From Photobacterium sp. JCM 19050 (GTDB taxonomy: Bacteria > Pseudomonadota > Gammaproteobacteria > Enterobacterales > Vibrionaceae): a stretch of DNA of 64,000 bases. A model generated the notes under the pieces. That model worked only from the letters and a program-made list of their open reading frames with translations. It made no database searches and was not told where the DNA came from. The stretch lies in assembly GCA_001310455.1 (NCBI GenBank), contig BAXG01000005.1:1-64000 (forward strand). The letters run 5' to 3'. Shown in pieces: positions 16,146 to 25,908 of this stretch (position 1 is its first letter; every line of letters starts with the position of its first letter). The translations under genes and the position numbers were made by a program.

Positions 16146-18591
16146 CAGCGTAAGCCTCGAAAATACCGACCAAGAAAACAGCCGGGGTGGTTCACTGCGA
16201 AGCCGCTGGGTATGGCGTGAACTCCGGCAAGGTGAGCTATGGCCGATTGTTGCCGCGTTGACCCTGATTGTTGCCACTGTCTTTGCGTTGGCCGCACTGG
16301 CCGGGCGGATTGAAAATGTACTCACCGATCAAGGCAGAAACCTTCTCTCGGCAGATTTGGTGCTTCGGACCGCAGAACCGGTGTCTGAACAATGGCTGGA
16401 CAATGCTGAAACGTCCGGATTGCGCGTCACCCGGCAAACCCGCTTTGGTACTATGGCGTTCAGCGATGAAGGTATGCAGCTTGTCAGCGTCCGGGCGTTG
16501 GGCAGTGCGTATCCGCTGCGAGGAGAGCTAGTGCTGGAGGGGGAAAAGACCCATTCCAGTGTTCAACCCGGTGAGCTTTGGCTGGAAGACCGGGTGTTCA
16601 GCCTTCTTGAGGTCAAACGTGGTGACACGCTGGATATTGGTGACAGGCAATATGTTATCTCCGGCCGGATAGCAAGTGAGCCAGAGCTCTCTTTCAACCC
16701 GTTCAGTCAGATGCCGGGTGTGCTGGTTCACCAGAACGACATTGAATCTATCGGTGCCTTGCAGCCGGGAAGTCGGGTGAGTTACCGGTATTACTTCAGC
16801 GGCAATGATGAATCACTGACTGCATTGAAAGCCGGTTACGTGCTGAAAGCCGGTGAGCGCTGGACAGATGAAAACACACCAGGCCAAACCGGTGATATGT
16901 TAGAGCGAAGCCGTCAGTACCTGGCGTTGACGGTAATGCTGGTGGTCATTATGGCGGCGGTCACCCTGGTGCTGACCTGCCGACACTACGTGCGAAGCCG
17001 GGTTGCTGTTATCGCGATGCTGAAAAGCCTCGGTGCCGGCCAGCGGTGGCTACGCACATGGCTTGCATGTCAGTTGGCCGGATTGTTTTCGGTAGCGATT
17101 GTTGCCGGCTGGCTGGGCGGCTACCTGATAGAGTGGCTGCTACGCCTACCGCTTATCGATGTGCTGCCACAACCTGTTCCTAGCTTTGGCTGGCAACCCT
17201 GGGTCGTTGCACCAATGGCGGCCATTCTGGTGTCTATTCCTGCCCTGGGTATCCCGTTAGTAACCTTACTTGCAGCACCGGCTAAAGCTGTTATGCAGCC
17301 GGAGGCGCTTCCTTCGCCCTGGCGGAGCGGACTATCCTGGCTGATGCTTGCCATCCCTCCCGCCGTCATGGCCCTATGGGCTGCTGACAACACCCTGCTT
17401 TGGATGGTGTTAGGTGCGATGGTGGTAATGATTGTCCTGCTCGCCTTCTTTGGCATGCTGGTTTTCCGGGGAGCCCGCCGGTATGCCCGCAAACCGGCGC
17501 TCAAACTTGCACTGAGCCGGATTGTTCGAAGCCCCTTTGCCAGCGGTGTCCAATTGGGTGCGCTGGCATGTTCTCTGATGCTGGTGGCGGTTATCTGGTT
17601 ACTTCGTACTGACCTGCTGGCGGACTGGCAGCAAACCCTTCCGGACGGCGCGCCAAATGTCTTCGCCATCAATATCAGTGAGCGGGAAGTGCCGGGGTAT
17701 ACGGACGTCCTGGATCAACAGAACATCCTCCGCTCAGAAGCCTATCCCATTTTGCGAGGCCGACTGATTGCTCAAAATGGGGAAAACCTGATGGACAGGC
17801 CGGGTGAAAAAGATGAATCGCTGCAGCGGGAGTTGAATTTTACCTGGCGTGACACGCTGCCGAGCCACAACGTGGTGGTACAGGGGCAATGGCCGACTGA
17901 TGGCGGGGTCTCGGTTGAACAGGGCATTGCAGAGCGCATGGGTATCAAGGTTGGGGATACGCTGACCTTTGCGGTGAGTGGCAGGGACTACAAAGCGACG
18001 GTGAACTCTATCCGGGATGTGGAATGGCGTAACATGAAGCCAAATTTCTATTTCATCTTTGACCCGAAATTGTTCAGCGACATGGCCTACTCGGCGATAT
18101 TGAGTTTCAGGCTGGAGGCCGACCAGTCGCCGCTTCTTGACACGCTTGCCCGGGACTACCCAACGGTGACGGTTCTCGACCTGCGTACAATGAGTGAACG
18201 CATACAAGCCATCCTGCGTCAGATTTCCCTGTCGCTGTCTGTGCTGGCAGGGTTGGCTGTTATCAGCGGGTTGTTGCTGTTGTTCACGCTGCTGCGATTG
18301 AGCCTCGCCGAGCGTCAACAAGAGATAAAGCTTTACCGTACCCTGGGGGCTGCACGCAAACGCATTACCGCAACCTTGTGGTTTGAATTTGGCCTGATGG
18401 CCGTGGTTGCCGGCATGATTGCGGTAGGCGGAGCGGAGTTGGCGATGGCGGCACTGATGGAGTTCGGGTTTGAATTGCCGGCTAAACTTCACCCCGGTAT
18501 GTGGTTTGTGTTGCCATCGGTAGCGCTGCTGCTTATCGGTGCGACTGTCGCGACGATGTTGAGAAAGCTGTTGGTACCGCTCAGGAGCTAA
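16138..18591 (+). CDS. ybbP: YbbP FtsX-like ABC permease
   Basis: 817-aa inner-membrane permease, starting MSDSVSLENT at 16138 (ATG overlapping the end of ybbA; an upstream in-frame ATG at 16066 lies inside ybbA). One N-terminal helix (IVAALTLIVATVFALAALAG) is followed by a large periplasmic domain, then two FtsX-type blocks with clusters of helices around residues 260-500 and near the C-terminus (LSLSVLAGLAVISGLLLLF). ABC permease of the type IV/mechanotransmission class, working with YbbA. Confidence 0.93.
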   Translation: MSDSVSLENTDQENSRGGSLRSRWVWRELRQGELWPIVAALTLIVATVFALAALAGRIENVLTDQGRNLLSADLVLRTAEPVSEQWLDNAETSGLRVTRQTRFGTMAFSDEGMQLVSVRALGSAYPLRGELVLEGEKTHSSVQPGELWLEDRVFSLLEVKRGDTLDIGDRQYVISGRIASEPELSFNPFSQMPGVLVHQNDIESIGALQPGSRVSYRYYFSGNDESLTALKAGYVLKAGERWTDENTPGQTGDMLERSRQYLALTVMLVVIMAAVTLVLTCRHYVRSRVAVIAMLKSLGAGQRWLRTWLACQLAGLFSVAIVAGWLGGYLIEWLLRLPLIDVLPQPVPSFGWQPWVVAPMAAILVSIPALGIPLVTLLAAPAKAVMQPEALPSPWRSGLSWLMLAIPPAVMALWAADNTLLWMVLGAMVVMIVLLAFFGMLVFRGARRYARKPALKLALSRIVRSPFASGVQLGALACSLMLVAVIWLLRTDLLADWQQTLPDGAPNVFAINISEREVPGYTDVLDQQNILRSEAYPILRGRLIAQNGENLMDRPGEKDESLQRELNFTWRDTLPSHNVVVQGQWPTDGGVSVEQGIAERMGIKVGDTLTFAVSGRDYKATVNSIRDVEWRNMKPNFYFIFDPKLFSDMAYSAILSFRLEADQSPLLDTLARDYPTVTVLDLRTMSERIQAILRQISLSLSVLAGLAVISGLLLLFTLLRLSLAERQQEIKLYRTLGAARKRITATLWFEFGLMAVVAGMIAVGGAELAMAALMEFGFELPAKLHPGMWFVLPSVALLLIGATVATMLRKLLVPLRS

Positions 18592-18620
18592 CAGGAAACC
18601 GAACATTCTGTTTGAAAGCA

Positions 18621-18655
18621 AAAAAGCCCTGTGTCATGGCGAGACAGGGCTTTTT
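18621..18655. terminator. bidirectional terminator after ybbP
   Basis: AAAAAGCCCTGT-(11 nt)-ACAGGGCTTTTT has a 12-bp stem with A and T runs on both sides, between the convergent ybbP and yfcH genes. Confidence 0.9.
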
Positions 18656-18675
18656 AGTGGGTACACGCAAAAGCG

Positions 18676-19566
18676 TCAGAACAGGTCGCGCATTGCGTCG
18701 TCTATTTGGGTGAACTTGAAGGTGAATCCGCTGTCCTGGAGGGCTTTTGGGACTGCTCTGGTACTGTCGAGCAGCAATTTGGATGCTTCCCCGAGCATCA
18801 GTTTGATGGCGATTTCCGGGGTGAACAAAATATGTGGTCGGTTTAGTGCCTTTGCCAGTGCTGCGCTGAAATCCCGATTGGTGACCGGATTGGGGGCTGT
18901 CAGGTTATAGGGGCCGAAAGCCTGTTTGTCATTGAGCAGGAACATTATTGCGCCTACCATGTCATCAATGTGGATCCATGGCATGTACTGCTGCCCGCGC
19001 CCTATCGGACCACCCAGGCCAAGACGGTACGGCACCAGCATTTTCTTTATTGCCCCGCCTCTGGCACTGAGTACGATACCCGTACGCAGCAGACAAACCC
19101 GCGTTTTCTCACTCTGGGCTGTGAGGGCGATTTCTTCCCATTTCTGGCAAACCTCATGGGCAAACTCATTGCTTTCTATACGGAGGGATTCGGTCACTTC
19201 ATCGTTTTGCTGATCGCCGTAGATCCCGACCGCTGAGCCGCTGATAAAAATACCCGGAGGGTTTGAGCTGGCCTGAATCAGTTCGGCGAGTTTTTCAGTG
19301 ATATCCCACCGGCTTTTGCAAATCACTGACTTCTGGCTGTCTGTCCAGCGCTTGTCAACAATGGGCTCACCGGCAAGATTGATGACGGCATCGAAATCGT
19401 CGAGGTTGGAGATTGAATCCAGAGAGGTCAGGAATGCCGGGCCATCACCCAGCAGATTTGCCGCCCGCGCTGAATCACGGGTCAACACCGAGAGTTGGTG
19501 TCCCTCAAGGCCACGGACAAGCGCCCGTCCAATGAGACCTGTGCCACCGGTTATCAAAATATTCAT
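18676..19566 (-). CDS. yfcH: YfcH-like NAD-dependent epimerase family protein (TIGR01777)
   Basis: 296 aa, extended SDR fold. ITGGTGLIGRALV at the N-terminus is the nucleotide-binding glycine motif, NLAGEPI follows the second strand, and SGSAVGIYGD is the family signature replacing the usual catalytic Ser/Tyr region. MPWIHIDDMV and YNLTAPNPVTN are also typical of TIGR01777. The substrate is unknown; plant and bacterial homologues are linked to cell division or chloroplast phenotypes without a defined reaction. It is transcribed toward the terminator at 18621. Confidence 0.9.
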   Translation of the reverse strand: MNILITGGTGLIGRALVRGLEGHQLSVLTRDSARAANLLGDGPAFLTSLDSISNLDDFDAVINLAGEPIVDKRWTDSQKSVICKSRWDITEKLAELIQASSNPPGIFISGSAVGIYGDQQNDEVTESLRIESNEFAHEVCQKWEEIALTAQSEKTRVCLLRTGIVLSARGGAIKKMLVPYRLGLGGPIGRGQQYMPWIHIDDMVGAIMFLLNDKQAFGPYNLTAPNPVTNRDFSAALAKALNRPHILFTPEIAIKLMLGEASKLLLDSTRAVPKALQDSGFTFKFTQIDDAMRDLF

Positions 19567-19605
19567 GTTGCACCTTTAAATTTCGCTTAGCAGAAACGCT
19601 CGCGT

Positions 19606-20910
19606 TCAGGCAGGTGTGCTCGCCAACAGTGCAGAAATCTTATCGCGGGGTTCAGGACGGGCAAACAGGAACCCCTGGATGTAGTTAGCGCCAAGCTGCT
19701 CGGCATGCTGCCGCTGCGATTCTGTCTCTATACCTTCGTAAACCAGTGAAATGTTTCTGGTTTGCATCACTTCTCCCAATGACTTTAGAAGGGTATAGCT
19801 GTCGAGGCAAGTTAAGCTTCTCAGCATGAAACAGCGATCAATTTTCAGCTGGTTAAACGGCAAGGCGAACATGCTGTTTATCGAGGTGAATCCCGCGCCG
19901 TAATCATCAATGGCGACTTCAATTCCGGCAGAAATCATCTGCGAAAGAACAAGAGCGGCATTCTTGGCATCACTGATAAGGCTGGTTTCGGTGAGTTCCA
20001 TCCCGAGGCTGTCGGGCGACACATCATGGCGCTTGAGTATATTGAGTACCTGGCGGGTCAGAAAGGGTTCACCCAGAAGGGCGGCTGAAAGGTTGAACCA
20101 AATTTTCGGAATGGTGAGCCCGGCGTCAGCCCACGTTTTAATGTCGCGGCAGATTTGCTCGATCAGCCAGATGGTCATCGGGGCGATCATACCGTTCTTT
20201 TCCGCTGCGGGGATAAATTTTGCCGGGGATATTGGCCCCATACCTGGTTCATCCCAACGCATCAGCGCTTCAAGACCGACTATCTCGTTTCCTTCGGCGG
20301 TGTATTGCGCTTGGTAGTGGAGCGTAAAGCGGTTGTGGTAGAGCGCTTGGGGAAGACGGTTGGTGACAGAGCAGTTTTCAATGGCGCTAAGCAGTTCAGA
20401 ATTACCCAGTACCCGGATATTGCAACCATGAGTGCGCTCCTCTGTATGCAGAAGGCATTGGGAGTACCCAAGCAGGCGGTCGGCTGAGCATTCCAGGGAG
20501 GTTTCAACAGCCAGTGCGTAAAGGGTAGGGTAGAAAAAGTCGTTATCCAGGATGAGCGGTGCACGCAGCTTGAGGTAGAGGCCGTGGAGCCATGCGGTCA
20601 CGATTTTCCTGCTTCGGGAACGCGTCATCACAATGGCATAGCGCTGAGGGCTCAATGCAAATACCGGAAACGGGGTTTCGTCTTTGATCCGCTGGGAAAA
20701 GGCATCCTGAAATTGGGGGAGGTGAATGCTGCGGGTAACCCGGGAGCTTTACTTCGAAGACAATAAGCCATTTCGCCGGTGCATCCTGAGTAGGTGCGAG
20801 TAACCGGCAAAGTTGAGCTTCAGCTAAATTGTCATGGAAACTAACTAGCTCTTCCCCGGTTGAAGGCTGGGGAGGTGCAACATTATGTAATGCAACAACT
20901 TTGCATTCAT
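19606..20910 (-). CDS. degenerate GGDEF-EAL protein, likely c-di-GMP phosphodiesterase; two frameshifts
   Basis: The C-terminal EAL domain (19606 to about 20400) has the key residues: EALMRW, FNLSAALL, MELTETSL, IDDYGAGFTS, LKIDRCFM and YEGIETE, so catalysis looks possible. Upstream, ALSPQRYAIVM and WLHGLYLKLR look like a decayed GGDEF domain without a GGDEF motif. The N-terminus lies in other frames. Deleting one G at CCCGGG (20739-20744) joins WLIVFEVKLP to VTRSIHLPQFQDAF. Adding one G near 20855 joins MNAKLLHYIM..PG to EELVSFHDN. This gives an ATG start at 20910, about 435 aa. It is cytoplasmic, with no membrane segments seen. It lies divergently upstream of the DUF1538 genes. Confidence 0.8.
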
Positions 20911-21192
20911 TTGATGCGCAATCAGCTTCCCGACGGGATGCTACAAAACTAGACAACGTACTACCTACTACAACGTCAAAACGCAATCAAAGAGAAACAG
21001 ACGGGGAGCGCATTTTTTAATATTGTTTTTATATAAAATTGTTAAATCCCAAGGACTGACTTTAATAAGGGTGCGCACCACTGCGACATACTGATTCCTT
21101 CTCGGTTGGGATACAAGTCGGATGTGTGTTTTTGGTTGTCAGATCTCGTATTTGATAACCCTATTTTTTAATTTTGCCTGCAGGGAACGTAA

Positions 21193-21924
21193 GTGAAAGG
21201 AATTAAAGCACTTTTTATTTCCTTACTTGGAAGTTTGAAGGACTTGCTGCCTATTATTCTGGTCATTGGTTTTTTCCAGATTGTGGTACTGCAGCAGCCC
21301 CTTCCGGATTTGGTATCCATTTCTATCGGGTTGATTTTAGTCGTTTTTGGTCTCACTTTCTTTGTGTTTGGACTGGAAATGGGCCTCTTCCCGGTCGGTG
21401 AATCCATGGCACATGCTTTGGCACGCAAAGGTAGCGTTTTTTGGCTAATCACCTTTGCGTTTTGTCTCGGATTTGGGACAACAATTGCCGAGCCGGCCTT
21501 GACAGCAGTGGCCGATGAGTCCCAGGTTGCTGCGGAGGGGGGACTAATTTCTTCATCCGCAGATTCAATGAGCAGTTATGCTACGGGCTTACGTATTACC
21601 GTAGCGTTATCGGTTGGCGTTGCCATTGTAATAGGTGTGTTGCGCATCATTAAAGGCTGGCCAATTCATCGATTGATCATTGGCGGATACATTCTTGTCG
21701 TCATTATTACCGCATTTGCGCCTCGCAGTATTATTGGCATCGCCTATGATTCCGGCGGTGTGACCACATCAACGATTACCGTACCTCTGGTTACTGCTCT
21801 GGGGGTGGGGCTTTCTACGGTTATCAAAGGACGAAACCCTATGATTGATGGTTTTGGCCTGATTGCCTTTGCGTCGCTGACGCCCATGATCTTCGTGATG
21901 ATTTACGGGATGGTGGTGACATGA
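21193..21924 (+). CDS. DUF1538 membrane protein, first subunit (UmpA-like)
   Basis: 243 aa, about six or seven helices. It carries the family motifs [15 protein letters not shown] (about 96-110) and [20 protein letters not shown] (about 185-204), with [17 protein letters not shown] at the end. The start is GTG at 21193 with GGGA upstream. It overlaps the next gene by ATGA (21921-21924). From memory, a paired DUF1538 system (UmpAB) of Halomonas was described as a two-component Na+/H+ antiporter; most family members are uncharacterised. The paired structure, P-II-like protein and CBS protein downstream suggest a regulated ion or ammonium/metabolite transporter. Confidence 0.85.
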   Translation: MKGIKALFISLLGSLKDLLPIILVIGFFQIVVLQQPLPDLVSISIGLILVVFGLTFFVFGLEMGLFPVGESMAHALARKGSVFWLITFAFCLGFGTTIAEPALTAVADESQVAAEGGLISSSADSMSSYATGLRITVALSVGVAIVIGVLRIIKGWPIHRLIIGGYILVVIITAFAPRSIIGIAYDSGGVTTSTITVPLVTALGVGLSTVIKGRNPMIDGFGLIAFASLTPMIFVMIYGMVVT

Positions 21925-22712
21925 GTAGCCTGCTTGATCTGATTACCGCTTTCGGTGAAACACTGCTGAGTACCATGCGGGATATTCTGCCTATTGTAGT
22001 GTTGATTTTTACTTTTCAACTCGTTGTGTTGCGAAAGCCGATGCCGAATGTTCAACGTGTTGTCATCGGTATGGTGTACGTAACAGTCGGGCTGTCGTTA
22101 TTCCTTCTCGGCCTTGAACTGGCATTGTTCCCCCTCGGGGAATCCATGGCACGGCAACTGACTGACCCCGCATTTATTTTCGGTGAAGGCGTGCTGCCTC
22201 CGATGGAGGTGGACTGGTCCCACTATTATTGGGTTTACCTTTTTGCTGCGGCGATAGGCTTCAGCACCACTGTCGCTGAGCCTTCTCTGATTGCCGTTGC
22301 GATGAAAGCCAGCCAGGTTTCGGGCGGCGCTATTTCCGTAAACGGGTTGCGCTTTGCCGTCGCTCTCGGGGTATCACTTGGTATTTCTCTTGGCAGCTAC
22401 CGTATTGTGGTAGGGGACCCGATTCACTACTACATCATTGCCGGGTACGTCCTGGTGGTGATTCAGACCCAGCTTTCCCCTAAGTTTATTGTCCCGCTGG
22501 CTTATGATTCTGGCGGAGTGACGACATCCACAGTGACCGTTCCCTTGGTAACGGCGCTGGGGTTGGGACTGGCCTCTACAGTGCCGGGACGCAACCCGAT
22601 GATTGACGGCTTTGGGCTTATCGCGTTTGCCAGCCTGTTCCCGATGATAACCGTGATGGGTTATGCCCAGTTGACGGAATATCTGAGCAAAAGGTCGGCG
22701 GTTAAGGAGTAA
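21921..22712 (+). CDS. DUF1538 membrane protein, second subunit (UmpB-like)
   Basis: 263 aa, paralogue of the preceding protein. It has the same two motifs: [18 protein letters not shown] and [20 protein letters not shown], then [17 protein letters not shown]. An extra segment (about 85-100, [16 protein letters not shown]) follows the third helix. It overlaps the first gene by 4 nt and is followed 2 nt later by a P-II-like gene with a strong AAGGAG. The two proteins probably form a heterodimer in the inner membrane. Confidence 0.85.
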   Translation: MSSLLDLITAFGETLLSTMRDILPIVVLIFTFQLVVLRKPMPNVQRVVIGMVYVTVGLSLFLLGLELALFPLGESMARQLTDPAFIFGEGVLPPMEVDWSHYYWVYLFAAAIGFSTTVAEPSLIAVAMKASQVSGGAISVNGLRFAVALGVSLGISLGSYRIVVGDPIHYYIIAGYVLVVIQTQLSPKFIVPLAYDSGGVTTSTVTVPLVTALGLGLASTVPGRNPMIDGFGLIAFASLFPMITVMGYAQLTEYLSKRSAVKE

Positions 22713-22714
22713 TT

Positions 22715-23066
22715 ATGCGATTTAAACTGATTATCGCGTTTATTGAAGATTCAAAAACGGATGATGTCCTTGAAGCGGCGCGGGAAGCCGGCGCTACCGG
22801 GGCAACGGTTATCAATAATGCGAGGGGAGAGGGGCTTTAAAAAGCGTAAAACGTTTTTAGGCCTGACACTGGATGTGCAGCGGGACGTGGTCCTTTTTGT
22901 GGTGGAGGAGCACCTTGCCCGCAATGTGATGGAAACCATTAATGATGTGGGTGAATTCGACTCTTCATCTGGCCGGGGAATTGCCGTCCAGCTGGATGTG
23001 GAAGATGCTGTCGGCGTTGCCCACCAGGTTCAGGAATTAAGACGAGTAGTTGAGGACGAGCTATGA
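22715..23066 (+). CDS. P-II-like nitrogen-regulatory-type protein, frameshifted
   Basis: It starts MRFKLIIAFIEDSKTDDVL at 22715 (AAGGAG 6 nt upstream) and runs to GATVINNARGEG. A stop at 22838 is caused by one extra G in a GGGG run. Removing it continues as FKKRKTFLGLTLDVQRDVV and VEEHLARNVMETINDVGEF to a stop at 23066, about 117 aa, the usual P-II size. The beta-alpha-beta pattern and the GATVINNARG T-loop region resemble the P-II/NRPII-like proteins encoded beside DUF1538 genes. The canonical uridylylated T-loop Tyr (EYxVD) is not seen. It probably senses a nucleotide or metabolite and gates the membrane pair; the ligand is unknown. Confidence 0.8.
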
Positions 23067-23470
23067 CTTACGCCAAAAATGTGCGGGTGAGAGACGCGAT
23101 GCAGAACACCTTCGCTATGGTGGACGGTTTGACCACGGTTGAAGAGGCGATAAAGATTGCCCGTAATCGTCAGGTCAAAGCCCTGATTGTGCAAAAACGC
23201 AGTGATGATGATGAATATGGCATCGTCCTGATGAACGATATTGCCAAGAAAGTACTGTCTGCCAACCGCGCACCAAGCAGGGTTAACGTCTACGAGATCA
23301 TGACTAAACCGGCGTTGACCATTGACCCGGAAATGAACGTGAAATATTGCGCTCGGATGTTTGAGCACTTTGGCATCAGCCGTGCGCCGGTGGTGGAAAA
23401 CCGGCAGGTGATTGGAATGATAAGCTACAACAACATCGTGATGTACGGAATGTTGCCAAACGAAGCATAA
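23063..23470 (+). CDS. tandem CBS-domain protein
   Basis: 135 aa, two CBS motifs: VRDAMQNTFAMVDGLTTVEE (about 8-27) and VYEIMTKPALTIDPEMNV (about 76-93), with ISRAPVVENRQVIGMISYN closing the second. CBS pairs bind adenine nucleotides or S-adenosylmethionine and commonly gate transporters. It overlaps the P-II-like gene by ATGA (23063-23066), so all four genes form one unit. I infer that it is the energy or nucleotide sensor of the DUF1538 transport system. Confidence 0.85.
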   Translation: MTYAKNVRVRDAMQNTFAMVDGLTTVEEAIKIARNRQVKALIVQKRSDDDEYGIVLMNDIAKKVLSANRAPSRVNVYEIMTKPALTIDPEMNVKYCARMFEHFGISRAPVVENRQVIGMISYNNIVMYGMLPNEA

Positions 23471-23482
23471 GCCTCAGCGCAT

Positions 23483-23775
23483 TTATTTTTTGTCGGTATG
23501 ACCAAGATCCCGCTCGGGATCAATGATATCCCGGACCGTTGTTTAAGCACTTTGGCGTCCGGGAATCCACCGTCTTCTTTACGCTCCCAAATTCGGGTGC
23601 CGTTACAGAAAATTTCAAACCGGCCCCCGGTATCCGGATGAAGGGACACGGTTTCGATCTCTTCGCTGAAGGTGTGCAACAGTTCCTGGGTCATCCAGGT
23701 TGAACGCAGCATCCAGTTACACTGGCGGCAGTAGTAGATATTTATGACAGCTTTACCTATGGCTTTTCCGGACAT
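23483..23775 (-). CDS. Rdx/SelW-like thioredoxin-fold protein (CxxC), frameshifted near the end
   Basis: A small protein of about 97 aa of the SelT/SelW/SelH-type Rdx family. INIYYCRQCNWMLRSTWMT carries CxxC, where selenoprotein W homologues have CxxU; here both are cysteines. FSEEIETVSLHPDTGGRFE and IWERKEDGGFPDAKVLKQR are the other conserved blocks. The track frame runs past the natural end; adding one G at about 23536 (CAACGG to CAACGGG) gives VRDIIDPERDLGHTDKK and a stop at 23483. A cytoplasmic redox role is assumed. It is convergent with the CBS gene and downstream of the TauE/SafE gene. Confidence 0.8.
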
Positions 23776-23907
23776 TCAGCTTTTCCTTCTCTATTCGAAT
23801 ACAAAAATTTCTCATTATGGGCTCTGGGAAAACAGGGATCAGGGGAAGAGATAAAGTCAGTATTAGCTGGCAGATACTTAGAACCGTTTTTCCCGGTTCC
23901 GGGCGGT

Positions 23908-24666
23908 TTATCCCACCAATAGCTTTATACCGACCAACAGGGTAAGAACCTCAAAAGCCCGCTTAATCAGGTTATTGCTGTAGCGAGAGGCCAGGCTTGC
24001 GCCGAAGTATCCGCCAAGCGCGGAACCGGCGAAGAGCACCGGAACCCACGGCCAGTAGATTTCAGCGCCAGCGAGATACATGGTGACAGCCCCAGTACCG
24101 TTCCAAAACAAACCGACACTGACCAGTGTCAGGGCGACAGCCTGTTTATAGTCATAACCAAACCAGCGAACCAAAAAGAGAGTGACAAACAGACCCGTTC
24201 CGGCGGTCAGTGAGCCGTTGAGAATACCGATAGCAGCAAGGCCTACCGCACCAAGCAAAAGCCCTCTCTTGTTCCGGTTGACCGGGTTGGCTTCCTGCCC
24301 GAAGGACTTTTTAGTCATCGAGTAGATGCCAAGCCCGATAATCAGTAACCCAAGAGCGACAGTTGCCGTCCGTCCCGGAACGGAGAGAATGCCATTTGCG
24401 CCAATGACTACACCCGTAAATCCCGCGAAAACAACAAAGAGGTTTTCTTTCAGTGTTACGGTCCCAGCACGGGTGTGCTTTATGGCAGCGCCCAACCCCA
24501 GAGCAACAGTCGCAACCTTGTGGGTGGCCAATGCAACGGTAAACGGGAGGCCGAGAAAGATAAGGAGAGGGAATTGCAGCAATCCTGACCCACCTCCGGA
24601 AAGGGAAGCGAGGGTATTGGCAGTCAGGGAGCCGAAGAAAAGCCCGAAGGCTGATACAAAATCCAT
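23908..24666 (-). CDS. TauE/SafE-family anion exporter (TSUP), copy 1
   Basis: 252 aa, eight helices, TSUP family (sulfite, sulfoacetate or other organic-anion export). The N-terminal repeat has SLSGGGSGLLQFPLLIFLGLP; the second half has NGSLTAGTGLFVTLFLVRWF, both family signatures. The start is MDFVSAFG at 24666 (an upstream in-frame ATG is 9 codons longer and less conserved). It is about 80% similar by eye to the next gene upstream, so this is a tandem duplication. The substrate is unknown. Confidence 0.87.
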   Translation of the reverse strand: MDFVSAFGLFFGSLTANTLASLSGGGSGLLQFPLLIFLGLPFTVALATHKVATVALGLGAAIKHTRAGTVTLKENLFVVFAGFTGVVIGANGILSVPGRTATVALGLLIIGLGIYSMTKKSFGQEANPVNRNKRGLLLGAVGLAAIGILNGSLTAGTGLFVTLFLVRWFGYDYKQAVALTLVSVGLFWNGTGAVTMYLAGAEIYWPWVPVLFAGSALGGYFGASLASRYSNNLIKRAFEVLTLLVGIKLLVG

Positions 24667-24785
24667 TTCAGGGTCTTCTTGATAAGAGGCCACGTTAATT
24701 CCGTGTGGCCTCGTGACAGCGTGAAGCCATTGTAACCCAGTTCAGTGCCGGGCAGAAGGGATGAGGTGTTTGGATATATATGGAA

Positions 24786-25541
24786 TTAGATCAGCAGCTT
24801 AAGCCCGATGATGATGGTCAGCATTTCGAACGCCCTTTTTATCAGCAAGGTGCTATATCGGGTGGAAATTCTTGCCCCGATATAACCGCCAACGGCTGAT
24901 CCGACGACCAATGCCGGTACCCAAGGCCAGTATATTTCCGCACCCACTTTATAGAGTGTAACGGCACCAAGACCATTCCAGAACACACCCACACTGATAA
25001 GCGTAAGGGCCACGGCCTGCTTGTAGTCAAAGCCAAACCAGCGCACCAAAAATAGGGTAACAAAAAGACCGGTGCCGGCAGTGAGTGAACCATTGATGAT
25101 CCCGATTATAGTCAGGCAGATACCGCCAATCAGTAATCCCTTGAAATCGCGGTTTATCGGGTTGTATTCCTGCCCGAATGACTTTTTGGTGATTGAGTAA
25201 AACCCAAGGGCCAGTACCAGAGAGCCCAAAACAGATTCTGCCACATGGTCAGGTACGTATAAGATGGTATTTGAGCCAATCATTACGCCCGCCATACCGC
25301 TGACAATGACAAAAAAGATATCTCGCCACGAGGTGGTTTTGTTGCGGATGTGTTCGCAGGTAGCCCCGAGCCCCAATGCCACTGCTGCGACTTTATGTGT
25401 GATAAGCGCCACTGTAAAAGGCAGCCCCAGGAAAATAAGAAGAGGCAGTTGTAATAATCCACCACCACCGCCAGAAAGTGAAGCAACAGTGTTGGCTGTC
25501 AGAGAACCGAGAAGAAGTCCCGTAGTTGACAACATATCCAT
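24786..25541 (-). CDS. TauE/SafE-family anion exporter (TSUP), copy 2
   Basis: 251 aa, paralogue of copy 1 with matching blocks: SLSGGGGGLLQLPLLIFLGLP, ITKKSFGQEYNPINR, NGSLTAGTGLFVTLFLVRWF, AEIYWPWVP. The start is MDMLSTTG at 25541. The 388-nt gap upstream (25560-25947) contains no gene; it is AT-rich near the start and holds a GntR-type palindrome at 25909. Two tandem exporters beside a reductive dehalogenase operon may export sulfur or halogenated organic anions (inference only). Confidence 0.87.
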   Translation of the reverse strand: MDMLSTTGLLLGSLTANTVASLSGGGGGLLQLPLLIFLGLPFTVALITHKVAAVALGLGATCEHIRNKTTSWRDIFFVIVSGMAGVMIGSNTILYVPDHVAESVLGSLVLALGFYSITKKSFGQEYNPINRDFKGLLIGGICLTIIGIINGSLTAGTGLFVTLFLVRWFGFDYKQAVALTLISVGVFWNGLGAVTLYKVGAEIYWPWVPALVVGSAVGGYIGARISTRYSTLLIKRAFEMLTIIIGLKLLI

Positions 25542-25908
25542 GCTTTTACCTATAACCAACTGTATTATTTTGTTTATTAATGAGTCATTTTAACTCACTG
25601 TCATATAAAGGATTGTGACATTAAAGCGAATTTTAATGACACCCTTATCAATTAGAATATTCTGACCCTTTATTGAGAAATTAGCGATATTTATGCGAAG
25701 AAAACCAGAAAAAATCGCGATTTCCTGATAAACAGAAAGGCCGTAATGCAAGCTTGTTAGCATCCGTTACCATGAAAAATGACGTAATTTGTCACGCAGA
25801 TATTGCTCAACGGATCGAAAAAAAGGCTGGAATTACTATCAATCGGACTCAAGCCCTGCGCGCTCAGACGGGTTGAAATCATGCCCCGCCGACAGATAGA
25901 TGAAACCA

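Noticed and set aside
20543-20986. Separate 147-aa protein upstream of the EAL gene
   Set aside because: Its reading frame joins the EAL protein after removing one G, and its TTG start has no ribosome site; it is the N-terminal part of the same gene.
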